The notes under the pieces are model-generated. The model was not told the origin of the DNA. It did no database searches and saw only the letters and a program-made list of their open reading frames with translations. The translations under genes were made by a program, and so were the position numbers. Positions 22,004 through 35,800 of a DNA stretch of 64,000 nt are shown here, in pieces; position 1 is the stretch's first letter; each line of letters opens with the position of its first letter. Location of the stretch: the NCBI GenBank assembly GCA_023653785.1, contig JAMKCH010019751.1, forward strand, positions 18,067 to 82,066. Direction: 5' to 3'. Source of the DNA: Ophioderma brevispina. Its lineage: Eukaryota > Echinodermata > Ophiuroidea > Amphilepidida > Ophiodermatidae.

Positions 22004-25000
22004 TGGCTAAAACAGGCTGATTTACATGAATTTTTGGAAAAACATTAAAAAAAAAAAAAATCTTGCAAAACTAAAACAGGGTCGGTCGGGCCCGTAAAAC
22101 AGGTTTTTTTTGGTTATTTTTTCGTCGCCTTACTTGTAAAATTAGGGGTTTGAGATATTCCAAAATTGTGGATTAGTGAACATAAACCTCCCATATGAAG
22201 GCATGTCAGGTTTGCCTACTGGTATGTTATATAACCATTACTAACGTCCCAGGGCCGGGTTGTCTGTGAACTAAGCGGTTACCCTGGTAGAACTAAAAAG
22301 AGATTCTACCTACAGAGCAACCGGCTCTGGAGAGCTAATGGCGGCCATCATCACATTGAAAGTCCAGGTAAGGGCCTTTGTCAATTTATCTTTGATCAAT
22401 AAATCCTCAACACAGCAGTAGTGCTGTAAATGGTGAGGTGAAATCCAGCCACCCCCATTTGGGCGGGGACAAACTTGATTAGTTCTGGTGCTCGGCCAAA
22501 GAACCTTGCATGTAACCCCTTCGCGCAGAGTCACCCCAAATCTTTGATGGTTTTTTTCTAGGCAAGATTGACCTACGGAATCTAAATCTGGACTGATGCC
22601 ACTTTGGCATATCCTTGAGCATTTTGAGATAGGGTAGGGGGTAAATTAACAGTGGTAAAAATTTGTAAATTCTTCATAATGGTAAAAAGGTGGTATAGTC
22701 ATGTTCATCATCATGGTCTAATGGATTAAAAAAAGGTATGTTTGCTATATCTAGGACATTACTTTTAATACCACATCAATCTCAAATGGGTTCAGGTTCA
22801 TCCTTGGGTAAACAATTTAGAAAGAATGCACAGATTCTTCAAATGGGCTCAAATTCTTCAGTCGTTTGATATTATGTCAAATTATAGGTTACACACTTTT
22901 GTTGGACATTTGTGGTATAAATTAGGGGGAAATAATGGAGAAGGTCCAGGGTCTATGGTGGGGGTTACCATTTTAGTCTCTGTTAGATAGCCTTAGCCTG
23001 ATTGACATGATTAACGTTTTATTTTGTTTTTTTAAACATTCCCATACTAACAATTTTGCAACCAATTTGAAACAAGATCGGATCGTTGTGTAAATATTTA
23101 ATCCCATGATGACCTTGACAAATTTGGTCTGTAGTGTAAACCCAACAGGTTGCAGGTATAGCACTATACCTTTTTTCAAACCTTAGGCAAGATAAACACT
23201 TCTATACATATTTTCAAATCCACATGAACCATTTCCAAATTGTTAACCTTACCCTGTAATTCCCCCCTTCCCTATCCCACAATGCGCAATGATGCCAAAG
23301 TGGCCTCATCCAGATTTGGAGTCACAGTCAATGTTGCCAAAACATCAAAACAATTTGGGGGACGCTTGCGCAAAGTCATATGGTCGAGCACCGGACTAAT
23401 TCCAAACTTGCTTTTGTATATACTACTACATACATATGCTGTATATCTAGGAAGACCTCTCACCATCAAAATTTTTGGACAAATCTATGGTGTCATCAGA
23501 GAATATAACAAGGCAGAAAATCCGAATAAAACCACACAAGTGCCTATTATATGTCCTCACTCAACCCCACATTATCAATTGTATGAGTCATTAGACTTTG
23601 ACCCACCATATATTGAGGTAGTTTAAAGCACCACCGCCCTTAAGTCTCTCACTCAACTTACCGATGGCAACTAACATATCCTCCATCAATCCAGTGCAGT
23701 TCAACAAAATGTTTCAACTAAACAGAGCATAATCTATTTACCTCATGTAATATAAAAATAGGAACAGTGGCCGCAAATAGGTTGTCCGATTATATGGTCA
23801 AAGACCCTAAGTGACCTCTGAATGACCTTTGAACCTCAGCTATTAACCCACATAAACCCCTTGCATCAATCACCCCTGTACAACTTTAGTCTTGGCCCCC
23901 CTCTCCTTAAGGTTAGTGTCAACCCTAGTGCTTTTGTTGTTACCAAGAATTTTCTGATTTTGTAACATTTTAAACATCAACCTGCAGTGTTCTAGCGTTC
24001 CAACAAGGTTTTTATCCAATGCAGTACCATCCTGAGCTGTGTATTTTTTGCCGATTTTAAAACAGCTTAATTTGAACCATTTAAAGTCCAAAAACCACAT
24101 GGTCCCTTAACGGCGGGAATGTAAGCACATTTCAACGCCGCAGCGCAAGGCTCAGCATCCGTCTCGCGGTGATTTTTTGCTGTCGTAATGAAGCGTGCGC
24201 ATGTTTTAATGTACTTTTGCGCGAAACGCATCTTGGAAACACAAAAATAATATTGAAAATGTAAACAAGCGCTATTTACGACCGAGAATGAAATTTCAAT
24301 TTCTTCTGAGTTCTGGAGTGAGAAAATGGAGGTTTGATTCAATAGTGCATAAAGTGTATTTTTCATCACTTGCACAACATACTCAATTTTGAAGTAAAAG
24401 GTAAAAGTTATTTGATAAAGAGACAGCTTGAAATGGGCGTGAAAAGTCACTTTTTTGCTAAAACGATTTTCCTCAATGTCATTTTGAAATTTGGCAAATT
24501 TCAGACACGATAACTCCAAAGTACGACGTAAAAGGATGTGTTTAACTTTCCTTGATAGCAAAATCGGTCTTCTCTAGACGGTTTTTTTCTCAATTTTTCA
24601 TGTTAGATTCTAACTAAAGATATTTTCGTCAATATACTACTCAAATTTTGAACGACAGGTAAAAATCACCTTTTTTGACATTTTTCCTTATATTTCAAGA
24701 TAAAGTAAAATTTTAAAAAAAAAAAAAAAAAAAAAACGCCCTAGACAAATTTGTCTTGTTCAATAAAATACCCAAGAATCATGAACTTTCAAATTGCTTT
24801 TGTAGCTGTCCTGGAAATTTTGGGGCCAAATCATTTTTTTTAGTAATTATTTTGTCTCAAAATACGGAAGTTTTTTTACCTTAATCTGATTCCATCTCGT
24901 GGTTCATCGTCTCAATTTTCTTTCTAGAAATGTATAACTTTACAACAATAATCAAATACTTTGCAAAGTTACAACCCAAATAGGTACTCGGAAGCTCAAG

Positions 25001-25972
25001 GTTGACACTGCCCTTAAGGCAAACCTTTGCTGAACTAAGATCACATTTCAGGGGCCCCTGTCAGTCTATCAAATATGTGATGCGATCTGGGAAACTCCCA
25101 CATTGTGGGAAAATTTTATTTTTGAGTTTTACTATCACTGCAGAGTTGAAATCTAAAATGCAGTTTCCAAACTGTTTGACTTCTTTCTTTCTTTGAATAC
25201 ACGCACAGCAAAATTACAACCTTTACACTCTGACAAAAAAAAGTACAATATACAGATTTTAAGCTATTTTCTTTATGTTTCAGTTGGTAACAAGCTTTAC
25301 TTATGTTTTTTTTCAAAACTGTCCTGTGCGACATGTGGGGGGGTTTTTCCAAAATCCACTCACATATTTATCCTCAAACCTTTTGTACTTGAGATTTTGT
25401 TACAATTTCTGCTATTCCGCGGGTATGAGGTCTTTTCTATTGAACCTAAAAATGCATTACCGCTAAAAGATAAAAATATTCTAATTAAATGTGCAACAAG
25501 AGAATTCAAGCAATTCCATATTTTCTGTGAATGTAGTGATTCTATATAGACTAGACACTCAATAGATTCCCTACCTTTATTTGGGTACACAAATGACTTA
25601 AAATAAAAAAAAAAGGTGTTTGTATGTGGGTCATGCCAATGGTTAATCAAACAGGCTGTTTTCTATCATAAACCTCGGACAAGACCACCTGGAGTATGTC
25701 TAACAAACTTGTCAATTTCTTGCACAGCCAAAGTTGCATCTTACATGGAATAATTGGATCAACAGTAGTGATCTTTGATGATACAGATCCATGTCACTTT
25801 TGAGTCCTCAACCCTATCTATAAATATTCATAGGCAAAATAGGGCTATTTGCTCCTATACAAAATTAAGAATTTGGTAAATTTGGTACCAAAGAACAGTT
25901 CTCAGCTTAATCTTACCGATGGGATGTTTTTTTGATATGAAGCTTTCCACTAGTGCCAAAAGACTGTTCATA
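22004..25972. repeat. Array copy A
   Basis: Collinear with copy B at an offset near 4.35 kb. Shared words include TGGCTAAAACAGG, AAATTTTTGGACAAA, ATGGTCAAAGACCCTAAGT, TTAACGGCGGGAAT, CTTGGAAA, GAGACAGCTTGAAATGG and AGCTCAAGGTTGACACTGCC. Relative to B and C it lacks about 1.2 kb at position 25390 (B 29832-31036, C 34685-35873). It ends inside the unit, before the part that carries reverse transcriptase in B and C. The 128-codon (23240-23626) and 164-codon (24067-24561, minus) frames are not conserved as frames in the other copies. Confidence 0.75.
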
Positions 25973-26382
25973 TTTTTTTTTCGGGACACCTGTTATTTAA
26001 ATCTCTTGTTGCACCTTTAGCAGGTCGCCCCAGTGAGGACACTCACTGCACACTGGAAGGTTAAAATGCACGTTGAAGATTGGAAATAAAATGCGGGAAG
26101 TCGAGAGCAATACCTAATTATACTCAACTCTTCAAAAACTTGTTGTGTACCTTCTCAGTCACTTGAACTCTATTTAATCCCACTGGCTGGCCTCTTACCT
26201 AAGATGGAGAAGCAGCAGCCATACAATTCTGTGTAACTTGATTCCCTGCCAGACCACTACCAGCCCCAGATCACATAGCATGAGTCTGCTTTGAAGCTCA
26301 CAAAACAACTCAGCAACTTGGTTAGCAGTTCCGTGTTGGAGTGCTTGATTCATACATACAATTGTATCACAAAATCATTTAA
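25973..26382. other. Spacer between array copies A and B
   Basis: Non-homologous to the array. It starts with GGGACACCTGTTATTTAAAT, similar to 20228. No gene seen. Confidence 0.45.
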
Positions 26383-29300
26383 GGGGCTAAAACAGGCCTG
26401 ATTTACATGATTTTTTTTTGGAAAAACTAAAAAAAAATCTGCCAACCTAAAAAATCAGGGTCGGGCGGGGCCGTAAAACAGGGTTTTTTTATTTCGGTCG
26501 CCTTCTTTAAAATTAGGTTTGAAATATATTCCAAATGTGGTTATGAATAAACCTCCCATCACTGAAGTCATGTCAGGGGGGGTTTGCACTTGGTATTGTA
26601 ATAATAACCCAGGTACTAATGTCTCCAGGGCCGGTTTGTCTGTGTGCTGAGCGGTTACCGGTAGACCTAAAAGAATATCTCCCTACATCGCACCGGCTCT
26701 AGAGAGCTAATTGCGGCCATTCATCACATTGAACGTCAGGGTAGGGCAACCTATGGTCAATTAATCTATCTTTTGCTCCAATAATCCTCACACAGCAGTA
26801 GTGCTGTATGTGAAGTGAATCCAGCCACACCCCATTTGGCGGGGGACAAACTTGATTTGAGTCTGGTGCTCGGCCAAAGAAACCTTGCTGTGACCTTGCG
26901 CAAGATCCCACACACCAAATATTTTGATGGTTTCTAGGCAAGATTGACCCACTGAATCTAAATCTGGGATGAAATCACTTTTGGGCATCCTTGACATTTT
27001 GAGTTAGTATGGGGTAAATTAACAGGGGTAAAAATTTGGTAATATGTTCATATGGGTTAAAATGTGTATATTCCCATGGTCATCTGGTCCTAATGGATTA
27101 AAAAAAAGGTATAGTTTGCTATATCTAGGGACCCTTAACTTTTAACACATCAAGGTCCTCCTGGGGTAAACAATTTAGAAGCACAGATTTCTTTTCAAAA
27201 TGGGCTCAAAATCTTCAATCGGTTGATATAATTTCAAATATAGGTTACAAACACACACTTTTTGGACATTGTGTTTAAATAAGGGTGAAATCTGGAGAAG
27301 GTCAAAGGTCTAGGGGGTTATCATTTAGTCTCTGTTAGATACCTAGCCAATGATTGCATGAGTCATGTTTATTTTCTTTTTAACATTCCCATAATCTAAC
27401 AATTTGAAACCAATTTTGAAACAAATCGGATCGTTGAAATTTTATCCATGATGACCTTGAACAAATTTTTGGTCTGTAGTGTAAACCAAAGGTTGCAGGT
27501 ATAGCAAACTATACCCCTTTTGTAAACCTTAGGACCAGCTAAACACTTCTATACATATTTCATCCCTGAACATTTACAAATTTTACCCTGTAAATTACCG
27601 CCTTTCCCTATCTCACAATGCTCAATGAGCCAAGTGGCATCATCCAGATTTGGAATCACAGGTCAACTTTGCCAAGAAACCATCAAAACCTTGTGGTGGA
27701 CCTTGCGCAAGTCATATTGGCCGAGCACCGACTAATTTAAAACTTTTGCGTTTTATACCTACTACTACTACATAGGCTGTATAGTTAGGAATCCTCTCAC
27801 CATTCCAAAATTTTTGGACAAAATCTATGTGCTTCAGAGATATAACAAGCTATCCAGGATAACACACAAGTGCATTATTATAATTGTCCTCACCAACCCC
27901 ACATGATCATTGTCTTAGTCCATTATGAGACCTTTGACCACACTATTGAGGAGTTTTAAAGCAACCACTCCCTTAAGCTCCAATAACTAGACGCGATGGC
28001 AACTAAACATATCATATCCATCATCCAATTTCATTTCAGAAATGTTTCCACACTAAACATGAGCATAATAATAAAGTCATTGGTATATTTTATTCATTGA
28101 GATATAAAAATGGACAGCGGTCCCAAAATAGGTTGTCCGATTTATGGTCAAAGACCCTAAGTAAGTGACCGAATGACCTTTGACCCTCATCTAGACCCCA
28201 ATAAGACCCTTGATTCAATCACCCCTGTACAAACTTTAGTCTTGTCCCCCTCGTCCTTAAGGGTAGTGTCAACCTAGTGCTTTTGTTTTTAATCACAAAA
28301 TTTCTGATTTTATATGCACCATTTTATTAACCTCAACCTGTTGTTCTAGTCGTTACACAAAGGTTATCAAGCATACAATCACTGAAGTTGTATTTTTTTG
28401 GTGGCGATTTAAAAAAAACACTATTGACCATTAAGTCACAAACACCACATGTCTTAACGGCGGGAATTAAGCACACTTCACGCCGATCAGCGCAAGGCGC
28501 AGCACGCATCTCGCGTGAGCGTTTGCTGCGATGAAGCTGCGGGGGGGGGGGGCCGCATGTTTTAAGTACTTTTGTGCGCGAACGCATCTTGGAAAACGAA
28601 AAATAATATTGAAAATTTAAAACAAAGCGCTCATTTAGACCAGATGAAATTTCAATTTTCTTCTGATTTCTGGAGTTGAAGACAACGGAGGTGTGATTCA
28701 ATAGTGCAATAAAGATGTATTTTCATCACTTTTGCAAACACATACTCAAGTTTGAAGTTAAAAGGTAAGTTATTTGAGAAAGAGACAGCTTGAAATGGCG
28801 GTGAAAAGTCACTTTTTTTACTAAACACGGAGTTTCTTCCTCCTGCTCAATTTTCGCAAAATTTGGCAATTTTCAGACAAGGTACTCCAAAGTACGAAAT
28901 AAAAGGTGTGGTTTAACTTCCTATATAAGCAATCGGGGTCTTCTATAGGGGACGGTTTTTTCCTCAATTTTCATTTTTTCGATTCTAACTAAGATATTTT
29001 TCCATATATACTCAAAATTTTTGGAAAGAAAGGAAAAATTCACACTTTTTTGACATTTTTCCTTATATTCGAAAAGTAGCTCTATTTCAAAATGAAAAAA
29101 AACTCTCCCGTATACAAATTTGTCTTGTTCTAAAAAAAACACAAGAAATCAATCTACATCGTCAATTGCTTTTTGTTATTCTCTTGGAAATTTTTGGTCA
29201 AAATCATGTTTTTTAGTATTTTTTCTCAAAAATCGAGCGAGTTTTTACATTAATCTGATGCCATCATTCCGGGTCATCGTCCCAATTTTCCTTTTTAGAA

Positions 29301-31779
29301 CTGTATATTTTACAGACAATAAATCAAATATTATGCAAAGTTACCCCCAAAATAGATACTAAGTGGAAGCTCAAAGTTGACACTAAACGGGCAAGAGAGA
29401 CCGTCCGCCTTACCCTTCCGATCAATAACCCATTTTCATTTACCTACCTCATCACTTTCAGGGGTCCCTGTCAGTCTATCAACATATGTGAATGCTATTC
29501 TGGGACAACTCGCCACACCTTGTGGTGCCCTTTCTCTCTTTGTGCCGTTTTCCTCTTTCGCGCGTTGAAAAATTAAGTTCCAAACTTTTTCCTTCTTTCT
29601 CTCTCTTTCCTGTCGTTATAACACCCATACAACCAAATCAAAAATTACACCTTATTATACAATCTGACAAATAAAGTACAATATACGATTTAGCTATTTT
29701 CTTTTCTTTATTTTTTCATTTGGTAACAGCAATTTACCTTATTTTTTTCAAAACTGTCCTGGCGACATAGTGGCTGTTTTCTCCAAATCAATCACATCTT
29801 TAAAAATCACTTAAAAAACCTTATTGTACTTGGGTATGTCCCTTGAAAGTTTGGATACAAAAGTGTGACATTTGTTTAAAATTTTAAATTGCCAAATCAT
29901 TAAAGTGGAATGGTATTATTGTTGCAAGGCTGAAGTTTCAGAAAACATGATACATTTATGCTTGCAAAGCCAAATAACCACCGTCAACATACATGTTGAC
30001 TTTTGACCCTATGACCCCTAAATGTGAAACTTACCTGATGCTACGTGGACACTTGTGTCCCATGTAAGCGTATACCTTTAAACTTTAAAGTATATTTTTA
30101 AATAAAGACCAGTATAAGCCCGATGAGCTAAAAGATTGTCTAACCACTGTTTCAACGGGCCAGTAATACATTTCAACAGCTCATCCGCATCAATATTACA
30201 AGCAGTTCATTCCATCTCCATGTTGGCCTCAGGTACCACTACTACAAGGCGGACACCCACACTTTCTTTAAAGATATTTTTTTCCTGAAATAGTCCATTC
30301 CCTCAGTCATATACAATAAAAACCCCTATCACAATACTTCATTGTATTGGGTCTTTTTATTTAATACATCATCTGCAAAGCAAGTGTCTTTGCTTAATTA
30401 AAGATACCGACACTACCAAATGTGTCACCGGACACCAAGTTGACAAAAAACTGCATACTCTCTTTCATCAAATTTTGAATATCCCATCTAACACCCATTA
30501 TTTGGCATTAACTTAAATTATACACATATAAGGATAACACACAGTACAATTTGTTCAAGTAATCATGTTTTACCTCCCTAGTATAAGCTAATAATACCGA
30601 CACATGCAATTTTTTGTGGCCACCACGTGTAGAGTTGGTAAATTATTTTTCCAACAGGGCTCACTTCAGATTGGATGACCTATTCTTGTCAAACAAGTTA
30701 CAAGTGGATGACTGTAGCTTGAATTATTTGTCTGCTCTCCATTTTCATTCTTGTTTATTAAGACATTTTAAATTTTAGAATGGCATTTGAAATCGTGCAA
30801 TTTTTGTCCACACATTTTTTATAAAAAAGCCGGGCGGACACCACATAATGATCGCATGCAACAAAAATTTCATGAGGAAGTCGAACGCATTGTTTGATAG
30901 TTTTTGAAACCTTGGTTTATGGGTACTATTAAAAATTAACCCGTGATGTTATTCATATTGGGACAAAAGCAGAAATCCATTTACAATATTCCAAATTACC
31001 CCTTTTGGAAAAACCCAACTTCATGGACAGACCCATTGAGATTTTGTTCAAATTTCTCTAGTTCCCAGGTTATAAGGTCTTTTCTATTGCACCTAAATGC
31101 ATTACAGCTAGAAATAAAATAATATGCTGAATTTAAAGGTGCCACAAGAGAATTCAATCCCATCCCTATTTTATGGTGCATGTGATTTCATATAGACTAG
31201 ACCCTCAATATATTCCCTACCTTCTATTTGTTCCAGAAATTACTTTAACATGAAAAAAAGGTGATTTTGTATGTGGTCATTCCAATGTTAATTCAAACAG
31301 CATGTTTTTCTCTCCTACCCTGACAGAACCGAGTATTGTCTAACAACGTTGTCATTTTCTTGACCTGGTAGCCAAAGTTTTGCATTTACATGAAATAATG
31401 TATCAAAAGTAGTGATACTTTTGATGATACATAGCCATGTCACATTTTGAGTCTCAACCCATATGCTTATAAATCTTTCAATAGCAAACATAGGCATTGC
31501 TACTAAAATAAACAAAAGAGAAATTTCAAACAATTTTGTACCAAAGAAACAGTTTGCAGCTTAAAATCTTACAGATGGGTGATGTTTTTGAATATGAGCT
31601 TATACACTAGTGGCCAAGCAGAAGAGTAATAATGAAATGACAGAAGGACTAAATAATGAAATCGAACCTCGTCACCTTTAAAGATCTCCAAAGTCAAATT
31701 TTCCATTGGCCCTTAACATTTGATCTAAATGTTTTTACCGTGTGAAAGTATCTAGTCCGGCAGGTAACGATGAGGGTTA

Positions 31780-31850
31780 TCTATAATGTGTGTGTTTGGT
31801 GTGTGTGTGTGTGTAGGAGAGATAGAGAAGAGAGAGGGAGAGGAGAGGGT
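31780..31850 (+). repeat. TG/AG microsatellite in copy B
   Basis: TGTGTGTG tract followed by GAGAGA-type purine repeats. The equivalent in copy C is at 36612-36690 with different lengths, a normal slippage difference. Confidence 0.8.
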
Positions 31851-32299
31851 TGGATAGGTTGGTTGAAAAGGAAGAAAGTTAAAGTCCCCATGGCCCGATC
31901 GCAAAAATAGCCTCGGTCCCCAGAAACCCGGGGGGGGGGGGATTTTACCGGAAGAGTCAACTTTGGTATCAGAAGAAACTATATTTTTCTCATTACCCTG
32001 TGAACTGTTTAGTCAAAGGAAGTTTTTTGGGTTTGGAAGTTATGAGGAAAATGGTCCCATTTTGGTCGACCAATATTAATTTTACACCAGGACTCTATGG
32101 GAGCTTCAAAATGCCGCTTTTTTATCATCTCGTGCTTCTCAAACGGGGATTGAAATATCGCGCGAAACCTTTCCGAATGGGTTTTGGATTGAAGTCGTCA
32201 AATTGAAAGGGTAATGTAATTCTCTCGCTCCATGTTGTACCCGTGCAGGCTTTTTTTTCAGACACTGGATGATCAGCTAGATATGATGAATCGTATTAA

Positions 32300-32830
32300 A
32301 AACAAGCAAAAGATAGGGAGATAGGGGTCTCCCTGGAATTCCACGTTTAAATTTAAAGCGGCGCAGTTGTCCTGGTTGGGCCCTGTACTTTACCTTCGAG
32401 TTGGGGATAAGATGTGGTGACACTGGTCGGGTATTTGATTTTTGTAGGGTAAATGGATCAATTACGCTCAACTGTGCCGAAAGCATCAGCGAGATCAAAA
32501 TAAGTCATATGGGATAGTTTTTCTTTGTTTAATTTGCATGACTTTAATAGTTCCCCTATAACCACTGTGTTCGATGGCTCCATTGATAGCCCTTTAGGAA
32601 TGCCCCTTTTGAGTACTATCGAGCAACTATTACAGAAAAATATGCCCCCCCACCCTGACATCCGATCTGAAAAGAATTTGATGGAACAGCTGTTTTCCGA
32701 CCCCATGTCAGAGATTCTGGTGGGATATCATCACGGATTGTTTCAGGTTGATTGGTATCCCCGGCTTTATGAATCAAATCCACTTTACTTTCATACCATC
32801 CTCTTTGGAGGTTTGTCCGGTGTGCAATTA
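32300..32830 (-). pseudogene. Broken non-LTR reverse transcriptase segment, copy B
   Basis: Read on the minus strand across several frameshifts, it gives in order DLIHKAGD (fingers), a KGIPKG...MEPSNTVVIGELL block, YFDLADAFGTV (RT motif A with its aspartate) and FKFKRGIPGRPLSPYLL, equivalent to the conserved R...QGDPLSP motif. The KG...GC.EH and DLADAFG wording points to R2/NeSL-like rather than CR1-like RTs; this is recognition by eye. No YADD box could be placed confidently downstream. The frame is broken by multiple shifts, so it is a relic carried by the array unit. Confidence 0.5.
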
Positions 32831-35800
32831 AAATTGGTAAAATTTAGCCAAGATATGCTGTTTTTGCGGTGTTGCGGGCAATTTCCCAGAAGTATATACA
32901 TTAGGTCCATCGTGGCCTGAGCTGAGAGTGGGGCTTTTTGAGTTAACAAGTTTTCTTATATCCCTAGGCCGCACGTATCCATCCATCAAACATTCAGTTC
33001 AGAAAATGTTTCACCCTAAACATGAGCATAATAATAAAGTCTGGATATTTATTCATGAGACTATAAAAATAGGGAAAGCGGTCCCAAATAGGTCTGTTCG
33101 ATTATATGGTCAAAGACCTAAGTGAGGGGGCCTCTGAATGACCTTTGACCTCACATGACCCAACATAAGACCCCTGATTCAATCACCCTGTACAACTTAG
33201 TCTTGGCCCCCTCTCTTAAGGGCAGTGTAAACCATAGTGCTTTGTTTTTACAGAATTCTGATTTTTGCACCATTTAAACATTCAACATGTGTTCTATCGT
33301 TACCAACCAAGTTATCAATGCAGACAATCCTGAGTTGTATTTTTGCATTTTAAAACAAGCTATTTGACATTTTAAAGTCACAAAAACCCCATGTCTTAAC
33401 GGCGGGAAGTTAAGCACTTTCACGCCGTCAGCGCAAGGCGCAGCATCGCATCTCGCGGTGAGCTTTGCTGCGTAATTGAAGCGTGCGCATGTTTAAGGTA
33501 ATTTTGCGCGAAAGCATCTGGAAAAAACGAAAAATAAATATTTGAAAATGTAAACAAACGCTAATTTAGACAGATGAAATGTTCAATTTCTTCTGATTTC
33601 TGAGTTGACAGACAAGGAGTTTGATAATAGTGCATAAAGATGTATTTTCATCAATTGCACACATACTCAATTTTGAAGTAAAAAGGTAAAGTATGTAGAC
33701 AAAGAGACAGCTTGAAATGGCGTGAAAAGTACATTTTTTTACTAAAACACGGATTTTCTCAATGCTCAATGTTCGCAATAATTTGGCAAATTTCAGACAA
33801 GGAACTCCAAAAGTTACCGAAATAAAAGGTGTGGTTTTAACTTTCCTATGATAGACAAGCGGTCTTATATAGGGAGGTTTTCTCATATTTTTTAATTTTC
33901 GATTTCTAACTAAAGATATTTTTCCAATATATACTTCAATGTTGGAAAAAGAAAGGTAAACATCAACTTTTTTGACATTGTTCCTTATATTTCGAAAAGT
34001 AAGCTCATTGTCAAAAAATGAAAAAAACAACGTCCATAGAAAAATTTGTCTTGTTCCTAAAAAAATAACACAAGAAATCATGAAACATTCAAATTGCTTT
34101 GTTATGCTGTCTGGAAATTTTGGGGCCAAAAAATCATGTTTTTTTAGTATTTTTCTCAAAATACGGAGAGTTTTACATTTAATCTGATGCCATCATCGGG
34201 TTAATCGTCAATTTCTTTCTAGAAAGTATACTTTTACAGACAAGAATTCAAATATTGCCAAGTTACAACCAAAATCGTATCGGAAGGCGCAAGGTTGGAC
34301 ACTGCCCTAAGCACCATTGACATGAAATAAAGAATTACATTTCAGGGGTCCCTGTCCGTCTATCACATATGTGATGCGATCTGGGAAAACTCGCCACATT
34401 GTGGAAATTTATATTTTGAGTTTTACTAGTGATGGCGAGTTTGAATAGTAAGTTTCCATAACTGTTTATTCTTCTTATTTGATACACACACCCCCCATCA
34501 AAAGTTAACACCTTATACAATTGACAAAAAATAAAGTACAATATAACAGATTTTAAGCTATTTTCTTATTTTTTCAGTTGGTAACAGCATTTTACTTAGG
34601 TTTTTTCAAAACTGTCTGGTGCGACATGTGCTGTGTTTCCAAACTCACATCACAGTAGTTGATCACTTAAACCTTTTGTACTTGGGTATGTCCGTGAAGT
34701 TTGGTCCAAAGTGTGACATTGTTGAACATTTTAAAGTGCCAAATCATTAAAGTGGGAATGGTATTATTGTTGCAAAGGCTGAATTTCAGAAAACATTGAT
34801 GACATTTATGCTTGCCAAAGCCAAATAACACCTCAACATACAGTTGACTTTTGACCCTATGACCCTAGTGAAAATTAACTGATGCTAATTGCGACACTGG
34901 TGTCCATGTAGAGTCGGTAACTTAACTTTAAGTATCTTTAAAATAAAGCCATGTATAGAGCCGGATGAGCTAAAAAATTGTCTAACCACTGGTTTTCATG
35001 GGCAAGTAATAAATTTAAACAGCTAATCGATAAATATACAAGCAGTTCAATTCAATCTCCATGTTGCACAGGTACCGACCTCTACGCGGACACCACTTAT
35101 CTTTAAAGATATTTTTTCCTGACATAGTCACATTCCCTCAAGTCATATACCAAATAAAAACCCTATCAAAACTTCAATTGGAATTGATGGTTTTATTTAC
35201 ATAAATCAATCTGCAAGAGCCAGTCTTGCTAAAAGATACCGAACTACAAATGTTCACCGGACCACACGTTGACACTCAATAAATTCTTCTTTCACAAATT
35301 TTGATATCCATCTAACACCCAGTATTTGTCATTAAATTACTTATACACATATAAGGATAACACACAGTACAATTTGTTCAAAGTATCATGGTATTACCTC
35401 CTAGTTATAAGCTAATAATACCGACAATAAAGTGCAATTTTTGGCGGGACACCCGTGAGAGTCGGTAAATATTTTTCCAACAGGCATCATTTCAGATTGG
35501 ATGACATATTTCTGTTCAAACCAGTTACCAGTGAATGGACCTTAGCTTGAATTAAATTGATGCTCTGCATTTTTCATTGTTATTAAGACCTTTTAAATTT
35601 TAAATGGGCATTTGAAATCGTGCAATTTCGTATGTCCACACATTTTTATAAAAAGCAGGGGCGGACAACCACATAATTTATCCGCATGTAACAAATTTCA
35701 TGAGTGAAGTAACCGCAATCGGTTTGATATTTTTTGAAACCTTGTTATGGGTACTATTAAACAAATTACCTGTGTGTATTCATTGGGGACAAAGCAGAAA

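Larger units (their letters stand above)
26383..32976. repeat. Array copy B, the longest
   Basis: Left part (26383-28014) matches A only. The remainder (28015-32976) is repeated head-to-tail as copy C. It includes the 1.2 kb missing from A, a TG/AG microsatellite (31780-31850) and a minus-strand reverse-transcriptase segment near its right end. It differs from A and C mostly by one-base insertions and deletions. A 12-G run sits at 28541-28552. Confidence 0.75.

Noticed and set aside
23240..23626. 128-codon plus-strand frame
   Set aside because: The homologous part of copy B (about 27590-27960) is full of frameshifts and stops, and no recognisable domain is present.
24067..24561. 164-codon minus-strand frame
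   Set aside because: Same array region in copy A; the frame is not conserved between copies and no family motif is seen.
31780..31850. TG microsatellite as a promoter or Z-DNA element
   Set aside because: It is an ordinary microsatellite duplicated with the array, with no gene start nearby.
33566..34159. 197-codon minus-strand frame, the longest in the window
   Set aside because: It lies in array copy C. Homologous DNA in A and B is not open over the same span, the protein is rich in F, L, I and K as expected for AT-rich chance frames, and no motif is visible.
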